Source: Dethiosulfovibrio peptidovorans DSM 11002 (GTDB taxonomy: Bacteria > Synergistota > Synergistia > Synergistales > Dethiosulfovibrionaceae). Taken from it: 64,000 nucleotides of DNA. Below, piece after piece: positions 59,055 through 64,000 of the stretch. A program made the translations under genes and the position numbers. Below the pieces are notes generated by a model that searched no databases, was not told the origin of the DNA, and saw only the letters and a program-made list of their open reading frames with translations. Within the stretch, counting starts at the first letter, position 1. Every line of letters begins with the position of its first letter. The DNA lies in assembly GCF_000172975.1 (NCBI RefSeq), contig NZ_ABTR02000001.1, positions 1,650,501-1,714,500 on the forward strand, in the 5' to 3' direction.

Positions 59055-60148
59055 AGATGGCCTCCGGGAAGGGGGCTGAGCTTGTCGACGACGGGGGAAA
59101 ACGATATATCGACTTTATGGCCGGTCACGGATCGTCTCTTTTCGGACACTGTCATCCCGAGTTGATCTCGGCGGTTGAAACTGCCTCTCGAAGTCCATGG
59201 TCAATAGGTCTAGGGATAGATTCTCATTCCAGAGACGGTTTTCTATCGGTTTTGAGGTCCTTGCTCCCAGACGGGAAGGCCTTTATGTGCAACAGCGGAA
59301 CCGAGGCAGTCGAGGCGGCTTTGAAGTTGGTGTTGGCCCGTTCGGACAGGTCCAGGATATTGGCCTTGAAGATGGGTTTCCATGGCAGAACACTGGGGGC
59401 CCTGGGGCTGACCTTCAACCCCAAGTACAGAAAACCCTGGATGTCTTCACTTATCCCGGTGGAGCATCTCTCTTCCGAGGAACTTTTGGACTCCGTCGAT
59501 CAAAATACGGCGGCGGTCTTCGTCGAGCCGGTTCAAGGGGAGGGCGGAGTCTATCCGATGGATCCCGATTACGGTAGAGCTCTGAGTGATAGATGCAGGG
59601 AAAACGGAGCGATGCTCGTTGCAGACGAGATTCAGTCTGGATGGGGACGTTGCGGTTCCGTTCTGGCTTCCTCTATGGTAGGGCTTGACCCGGATATCCT
59701 GTGTCTCGCTAAAGGGCTCGCAGGAGGGCTTCCTGTCGGGGCCATGATATGGAAGGGATCGATAGGCGACTTTCCTCCCGGTGGGCATGGCACGACATAC
59801 GGTGGCAATCCCTTCATTTCGGCGGTCGGCTTGGCCGCCTGGAATCTTCTGGAAGAACGAAAATATCCTCTTCAGGCCGAGAGCAAGGGAGCCGATTTCA
59901 TGGAGGCTCTCAAGGGAATAGATTCCCCTCAACTTAGGGGTGTCCGTGGACTGGGGCTTCTGGTGGGGATCGAGACGGCCAGGCGTTCTACCGAGTTTGT
60001 CAGAATGCTTCAGGACAGAGGGGTCCTGGCTCTTCCCGCCGGCCCCAAGGTGCTTCGCTTTCTGCCTCCGTTCGTGGCGGAGAGGAGCCATTTCGACGAA
60101 GTCGTCCATGTTTTGGAGGAGGTCTGTCATGAGTTGGATCGAAGGTGA
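59024..60148 (+). CDS. lysJ: LysW-linked aminotransferase LysJ
   Basis: A 374-residue class-III PLP aminotransferase (ArgD family). It has FMAGHGSSLFGHCHPEL, CNSGTEAVEAALKLV, and ADEIQSGWGRCG followed by the PLP lysine in CLAKGLAGGLP. It converts the semialdehyde to the terminal amine. It overlaps lysZ by 31 bp and lysK by 20 bp, a tight coupling. Confidence 0.94.
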   Translation: MSGLYGGRGLKMASGKGAELVDDGGKRYIDFMAGHGSSLFGHCHPELISAVETASRSPWSIGLGIDSHSRDGFLSVLRSLLPDGKAFMCNSGTEAVEAALKLVLARSDRSRILALKMGFHGRTLGALGLTFNPKYRKPWMSSLIPVEHLSSEELLDSVDQNTAAVFVEPVQGEGGVYPMDPDYGRALSDRCRENGAMLVADEIQSGWGRCGSVLASSMVGLDPDILCLAKGLAGGLPVGAMIWKGSIGDFPPGGHGTTYGGNPFISAVGLAAWNLLEERKYPLQAESKGADFMEALKGIDSPQLRGVRGLGLLVGIETARRSTEFVRMLQDRGVLALPAGPKVLRFLPPFVAERSHFDEVVHVLEEVCHELDRR

Positions 60149-61190
60149 CGGAGGCTTTCTCAGGGAGTTGGTCGAGTGCAGAAGCGAGAGCGGAGATGAG
60201 GAGAGCTGCAGTGATCTTCTCTCCTCTCGACTTCCTGCATTGGGCTGGGAGTCGGTGGTACGGGACGAGGTCGGCAACGTCGTGGCGTCCAGGGGGACCG
60301 GTCCCAGGGAGCTGTTGATGATGGGTCATATAGACACAGTGCCTGGAGGTCCGAAAACCGAGGTAGAAGGGGACGTCCTGTGGGGGAGGGGCTCGGTCGA
60401 CGCCAAGGGACCTCTGGCGTCGTTCTCCTTGGCGGGAGGTCGTGCCATCGTTCCAGACGGTTGGCGATACACGTTGATCGCAGCGGTCGGAGAGGAAAGG
60501 GACTCCAGAGGGGCCAGGTACGTAATGGAGAGCAGAAAAGCTCCTCTGGGCTGCATCATCGGAGAGCCCTCTGGAGGGGATGGTGTCACGTTGGCTTATC
60601 GGGGCTGCATCTTCCTTCGTCTAGAGGCCTCCGACGGAGGAGCCCATAGGAGCGGAGGCTCCGGTCCTCTCACCGAGACCCTCTCGTCGGCGTCGGAGAT
60701 CCTCAGGATGGTCGAGTCGATGGACGAGGATGGTCCGATAATTCGAAGATACTCCGCCGCCGTGGCCTCCATGTATGGGGTGGAGAAAGGTGAAAGGTGT
60801 GCCTCTATAGACCTTGACGTTCGCCTTCCATTGGGAGCCGATCCATTGTCGCTCGCTCGGAGTTTTCAAGAGATCTGTTCCGCCAGAGCGGTGGATATGT
60901 CGGTACGGCAATCGGTATCGGCCCATATGTCCGACAGGAGGGATCCCGTGGTAAGGGCCTTATCTACCTCCGTCAGGGAGGAAGGATTATCTCCCAGACT
61001 ACTTGCCAAGGGGGGAACCGCCGACTTCAACGTGGTGGCCCCGTGGGGAGTTCCGATGGCGGCTTACGGTCCGGGAGATTCAGGACTGGATCACGGTCCG
61101 GACGAGAGGCTTTCGATCGGCGAGCTGAAGACGGCGATAAGGGTGTTGGAGAGGGCGCTGCCGAGGGCCTGTCTGCTTCTCGGCGGTTAG
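60129..61190 (+). CDS. lysK: LysW-lysine/ornithine hydrolase LysK
   Basis: A 353-residue M20 metallopeptidase that releases lysine or ornithine from LysW. It has MMGHIDTVPGG (metal His-x-Asp), a catalytic glutamate in AVGEERDSRGA, and dimer-domain segments. It is the last gene of the operon and overlaps the convergent GyrI remnant by 4 bp. The M20 members of ArgE type are alternatives, but the context settles it. Confidence 0.92.
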   Translation: MSWIEGDGGFLRELVECRSESGDEESCSDLLSSRLPALGWESVVRDEVGNVVASRGTGPRELLMMGHIDTVPGGPKTEVEGDVLWGRGSVDAKGPLASFSLAGGRAIVPDGWRYTLIAAVGEERDSRGARYVMESRKAPLGCIIGEPSGGDGVTLAYRGCIFLRLEASDGGAHRSGGSGPLTETLSSASEILRMVESMDEDGPIIRRYSAAVASMYGVEKGERCASIDLDVRLPLGADPLSLARSFQEICSARAVDMSVRQSVSAHMSDRRDPVVRALSTSVREEGLSPRLLAKGGTADFNVVAPWGVPMAAYGPGDSGLDHGPDERLSIGELKTAIRVLERALPRACLLLGG

Positions 61191-61436
61191 GCTTTTTTTA
61201 TCACCGGAACGGCTATTTCCATTCGGAGATCCGCGAGAGACGGCACCGTATCGGGGCAATTCAGGTATACCTCCCGGTCCGGCCCCGTCTTCTCGTAGCC
61301 GTTCTCTCCTATCCAGTCGTACAGTGCTCTGTAGGCCGCCTGGATTCCCTCGTAGGGTCCGCAGTGAAGGACACTCGCTGCGGTGCATCCCTCCCGTTTA
61401 TATAGTATGTTAGACCTTTCCCTAAGGGTAAGGTCA
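61187..61436 (-). pseudogene. GyrI-like effector-binding domain remnant (MerR/AraC-type)
   Basis: On the minus strand the frame reads SVLHCGPYEGIQAAYRALYDW, then GENGYEKTGPDREVYL and MEIAVPVIKKA, the C-terminal half of a GyrI/AraC effector-binding domain (motif HxGPYxxxxxAY). There is no ATG, GTG or TTG in frame before the domain, and its N-terminal half is missing. So I call it a fragment. A non-standard start (ATA at about 61395) cannot be excluded. Confidence 0.55.
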
Positions 61437-61439
61437 AGC

Positions 61440-62429
61440 CTAGTGAACGATTATGTCCGATTGGGCATCGCATTCGGAACATCGTCCGTCCTCAAGTAGC
61501 CCCATAGCGTCGACCCGATAGTTTGCCCTCTTTATCAGAGGTGCTCCGCAGATCAGGCATCTGGTGATGGAGCCTAGTCCCCTGTTCCCCTGATAGACCC
61601 TCAGGAGCTTCGAGGAGGCTAGGTCCGCCATCCGGTCCATCAGCCTTTCGTCGGTGGCAGGGGCGTCCCATCTGTGAGCTGGATAGTACCGGTTTATATG
61701 GAGAGGTATGGCCGGGTCCAGATCGCTCAGCCACCGGAGCATTCTCTCGAATTCTTCAATATCGTCGGAGATCCCGGGAACCGCCAGCCAGGAGATCTCC
61801 AGGTGAATTCCTTTTTCGTGCATAGCTTTTATCGTGGATTTCGTAGCTTCGAGACTTCCGCCCATTTTGGCGTACGTGTCTTCTTTGAAGGTCTTCAGGT
61901 CCACGTTGGCACAGTCGATCGATGGCAGGAGAGTTTTCAAGGGAGCTGGGGCGATCTGTCCGTTTGTGACCAGGACCGTTCTCTTGCCCTTTTTCCTGAG
62001 CATGGGCAAGATGTCGATGAGGAACTCGTAGGAGACAAGCGGTTCGTTGTAGGTGAAGGCAACTAGGTCGGTCCCGCTTCGGTCCGTCAGGTCCGATATG
62101 TCGGAGGGAGACATGTCGGTCGTAGGGGGGGCACCGTCAAACCTAGTGAGTCGCCAGTTCTGACAGAACGGGCAGTTCATGGAGCATCCCACGCTTCCCA
62201 GAGAGAGTATCGGTTCTCCCGGGTGCCAGTGGAACAGGGGCTTCTTCTCCACCGGATCGATCGCTACGGAGGAGATTTCTCCGTAATTCAGTGCCATCAG
62301 TACTCCGCCCTCGTTTTTTCTGACAGAGCAGAAACCGCTGTCGCCGGGGTTCAGGAAACAGCTGTGGGGACATAGATCGCATATGATGCCATCCCCCTCT
62401 GGATGCCACCATAGAGCCTCACTCTTCAT
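61440..62429 (-). CDS. amrS: AmmeMemoRadiSam system radical SAM enzyme
   Basis: A 329-residue radical-SAM enzyme. Cluster motif CSMNCPFCQNW (CxxxCxxC). Early cysteines (CDLCPHSCFLNPGDSGFCSVR) and C-terminal ones (CLICG, CSECD) could bind more iron. It resembles PflA-like enzymes and is the radical-SAM member of the AmmeMemoRadiSam set, whose reaction is unknown. It overlaps the upstream gene by 11 bp. Confidence 0.9.
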   Translation of the reverse strand: MKSEALWWHPEGDGIICDLCPHSCFLNPGDSGFCSVRKNEGGVLMALNYGEISSVAIDPVEKKPLFHWHPGEPILSLGSVGCSMNCPFCQNWRLTRFDGAPPTTDMSPSDISDLTDRSGTDLVAFTYNEPLVSYEFLIDILPMLRKKGKRTVLVTNGQIAPAPLKTLLPSIDCANVDLKTFKEDTYAKMGGSLEATKSTIKAMHEKGIHLEISWLAVPGISDDIEEFERMLRWLSDLDPAIPLHINRYYPAHRWDAPATDERLMDRMADLASSKLLRVYQGNRGLGSITRCLICGAPLIKRANYRVDAMGLLEDGRCSECDAQSDIIVH

Positions 62430-63738
62430 CGGATTCCCCGTGCCTCTCGACGGTGAATCTCTCTATTTCCAGGTCGTCGGTGTATGCCAACCCGGCCTTG
62501 GCCACGGCTATGGATAGTTGATCGTCGATTGAATCCACTCCTTCTAGATCCGGAAGCAGAACCCCCCGTCTGGAACCCTTGGAGACTATGACGCCGTAGA
62601 TTCTAGGGTTCAGCTGCTCTTTATCCGTAACCCTTTCGGGTTCGGAGAGTATGTCCACCGATATGGTTATCTCTTTGAGCTCCTTCGAGGTGACCGGGGG
62701 AAACCTCGGGTCCGATGTGGCGGCGGCTATGGCGTTGGATTCTATCTCCTTCGCCAGGGAAGCTCTCACAGGGGAGAGGGTGCCGATACATCCTCTCAAC
62801 TGCCCTCTCTTTTTGAGCGACACAAAACAAGCCCTTGGTAGCGATAGTTCCTTGTTTGTCGTTTCATCCGTTTGTCTGTTTTTCCCGTCGAGAAAGTACT
62901 CGAGGGTAGACCTTGCCAATCTTACCGCAGGGTGAGTTTTCGTCGTACCGGATTTTGGTTTATCGACCGTTCCCAATGCGATGCAGTAGCCGACGCCGTA
63001 GGGGCCTTCGTATGAGAGAACGTCCATAGGGGCTCCTATAAGTCCTATGAGGGCCATGGCGGAACGGAGGCCGCATTCTCCCGCTCGCGATATAGTCTCT
63101 GGGTTCATCCGATCTACGGGATCGGTTTTTCCCTTTATAAGGGATTCGACGATACGTTCGTCCAGTATTCTGCCGTCCGGGGAGTATCCCGCAGGGGCGT
63201 CCGGCGTCAGACGGTGAGAGAGGTCGCCGCTTGCTACCAATCCCCAGCTTCTTTTTCCCGTCATAGTCGAAAGAACTTTTCCCATCTCGTAGGCCTCTTC
63301 CCGGGTCAGTCCTATAGGATTTGCCAGAACCACGGGGGGCATACTGGTCCATCTCTTTCTGAAAAACCAGAAGGGGACGAATGCTCCGTGGTCGAGAGGG
63401 GTAATTTTGTTGTGGTACGTACGTATGGGTATCTTCCCGTCTAGGAACGAGACCAGTTCTTCGACGGCCTCTAGATTTCCGTCCAGGTTCATCGAGATCT
63501 CAGGATGGCCGAATCCTCCCATGTCTCCTTCATAGGTAGATCCGGTCGATATGGTCAATCCCCTGAACGAGAACGAGTGGGGCGAGAGGATCAAGATCGC
63601 ATCCGGCAAGTTATTCGAGAGCTTTTTCGCCAGACCTTCCATCGCTTCAATCGTGTCGATAGCCTCCATCTGTCTGCCTTCACCGATGTTATCCACTATT
63701 ATCGGTGGATGAGGGGTAAGACATCCCCAGAGCCACAT
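62419..63738 (-). CDS. AmmeMemoRadiSam protein: LigB/MEMO-like domain fused to AMMECR1 domain
   Basis: A 439-residue fusion. Residues 1-270 are a class III extradiol-dioxygenase-like (LigB/MEMO) fold: GCLTPHPPIIVDNIGEG with the metal-type His, LILSPHSFSFRG and GDLSHRLTPDAPAGY. Residues 285-430 are AMMECR1: ACFVSLKKRGQLRGCIGTL and SDPRFPPVTSKEL. The start ATG 63738 follows GAGGAGG; the frame is open to 63792. Its fusion and overlap with amrS support a shared pathway. Confidence 0.88.
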   Translation of the reverse strand: MWLWGCLTPHPPIIVDNIGEGRQMEAIDTIEAMEGLAKKLSNNLPDAILILSPHSFSFRGLTISTGSTYEGDMGGFGHPEISMNLDGNLEAVEELVSFLDGKIPIRTYHNKITPLDHGAFVPFWFFRKRWTSMPPVVLANPIGLTREEAYEMGKVLSTMTGKRSWGLVASGDLSHRLTPDAPAGYSPDGRILDERIVESLIKGKTDPVDRMNPETISRAGECGLRSAMALIGLIGAPMDVLSYEGPYGVGYCIALGTVDKPKSGTTKTHPAVRLARSTLEYFLDGKNRQTDETTNKELSLPRACFVSLKKRGQLRGCIGTLSPVRASLAKEIESNAIAAATSDPRFPPVTSKELKEITISVDILSEPERVTDKEQLNPRIYGVIVSKGSRRGVLLPDLEGVDSIDDQLSIAVAKAGLAYTDDLEIERFTVERHGESDEE

Positions 63739-63897
63739 GTACAGGACCTCCTCTTTGGTGAATTTTGAAGCTCTGTATTTACTATACGCCAAAGGCCATG
63801 AGATTGGGAGTTTAGGGCTGAGTCGATAAGGGTGTTACAATTAAAAAAAGACTCTGCCGTTCATCCGGTGGAGGACGATAGAAGACGGAGGCTGACA

Positions 63898-64000
63898 ATG
63901 TCCAAAACGAAGATCTTGATAGTCGAGGACGAGATCATCATTGCGATGGATCTCAGGGCTAGATTGGAGCGGATGGGATACGAGGCCGTCGAGTTGAGCG
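63898..64000 (+). CDS. Response-regulator receiver domain, N-terminal part (runs off the window)
   Basis: ATG 63898 with GGAGG upstream. The first 34 residues begin SKTKILIVEDEIIIAMDLRARL, the beta-1/alpha-1 region of a receiver domain with the acidic pair (ED). Similar proteins often carry an ANTAR, PAS or kinase output, but the output lies beyond the window. The extended -10 TGTTACAAT lies around 63834. Confidence 0.85.
   Translation, partial: MSKTKILIVEDEIIIAMDLRARLERMGYEAVELS

Noticed and set aside
61080-61388. 102-residue minus-strand frame over the GyrI remnant
   Set aside because: Wrong frame; the recognisable domain is encoded in a neighbouring frame without a start codon.
1-64000. 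rRNA, tRNA genes and CRISPR arrays
   Set aside because: All gaps over 60 bp were read; none showed a cloverleaf, rRNA-like sequence or regularly spaced repeats.

Overview
The window looks like chromosomal DNA of an anaerobic, amino-acid-fermenting bacterium, most likely a member of the Synergistota (Dethiosulfovibrio-like). This is inferred from gene content and not from any database search. The signs are oxygen-sensitive class III ribonucleotide reductase, a 2x[4Fe-4S] ferredoxin, acyl-phosphate kinases with their transacylases, two TRAP uptake systems, several peptidases and amidohydrolases, a LysW-type amino-acid pathway and an AmmeMemoRadiSam locus. No rRNA, tRNA, CRISPR array, prophage or complete insertion sequence was found.

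Layout. 1-2.2 kb: start of a DEAD-box helicase gene, a degenerate metallophosphoesterase and an orphan protein. 2.3-7.4 kb: a buk-ptb-ptb-buk block plus a 2-hydroxyacid dehydrogenase, which would make ATP from acyl-CoA. 7.4-11.1 kb: Hsp20 and a TAXI-type TRAP transporter. 11.2-17.1 kb: an NHL-repeat protein, oligoendopeptidase F, and a DUF3100/M20 amidohydrolase operon. 17.3-26.9 kb: glyA, crcB with DUF190, a HAD phosphatase, a YyaL-like protein, DedA, SfsA, CheV, an orphan and the primary sigma factor. 27-32 kb: a small membrane protein, ferredoxin, gpsA, a DegS-like kinase and typA. 32-40 kb: DUF523, a structured repeat, an orphan, DUF72, a glycosyltransferase, the nrdD-nrdG operon and two small-protein genes.

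40.3-45.4 kb holds the most unusual locus. A D-threonine-aldolase-like enzyme overlaps a short secreted-protein gene that has an in-frame TGA followed by a well-placed SECIS-like hairpin, so it is a candidate selenoprotein. A partner-switching set follows: a STAS protein, an RsbW-like kinase, a periplasmic NMT1-like protein and a Cache-HAMP-SpoIIE phosphatase. 46.4-55.2 kb: an ArsB/CitM-type permease, a CBS protein, and a GntR-controlled TRAP uptake operon with a CoA-transferase, an HMG-CoA-lyase-like enzyme and an isocitrate-lyase-like enzyme. This last set looks like catabolism of a branched hydroxy-dicarboxylate. 55.2-56 kb: a broken rsgA next to a mini-element. 56.1-61.2 kb: a complete lysW-X-Y-Z-J-K operon. 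61.2-63.7 kb: a GyrI-domain remnant and the AmmeMemoRadiSam genes. The window ends inside a response-regulator gene.

The best leads are the candidate selenoprotein (41426-41788), a class III ribonucleotide reductase whose glycyl-radical tail is encoded as a separate 50-residue protein (36395-36547), and a small repeat family (32692, 36378, 55182) whose copies each abut the stop codon of a neighbouring gene.
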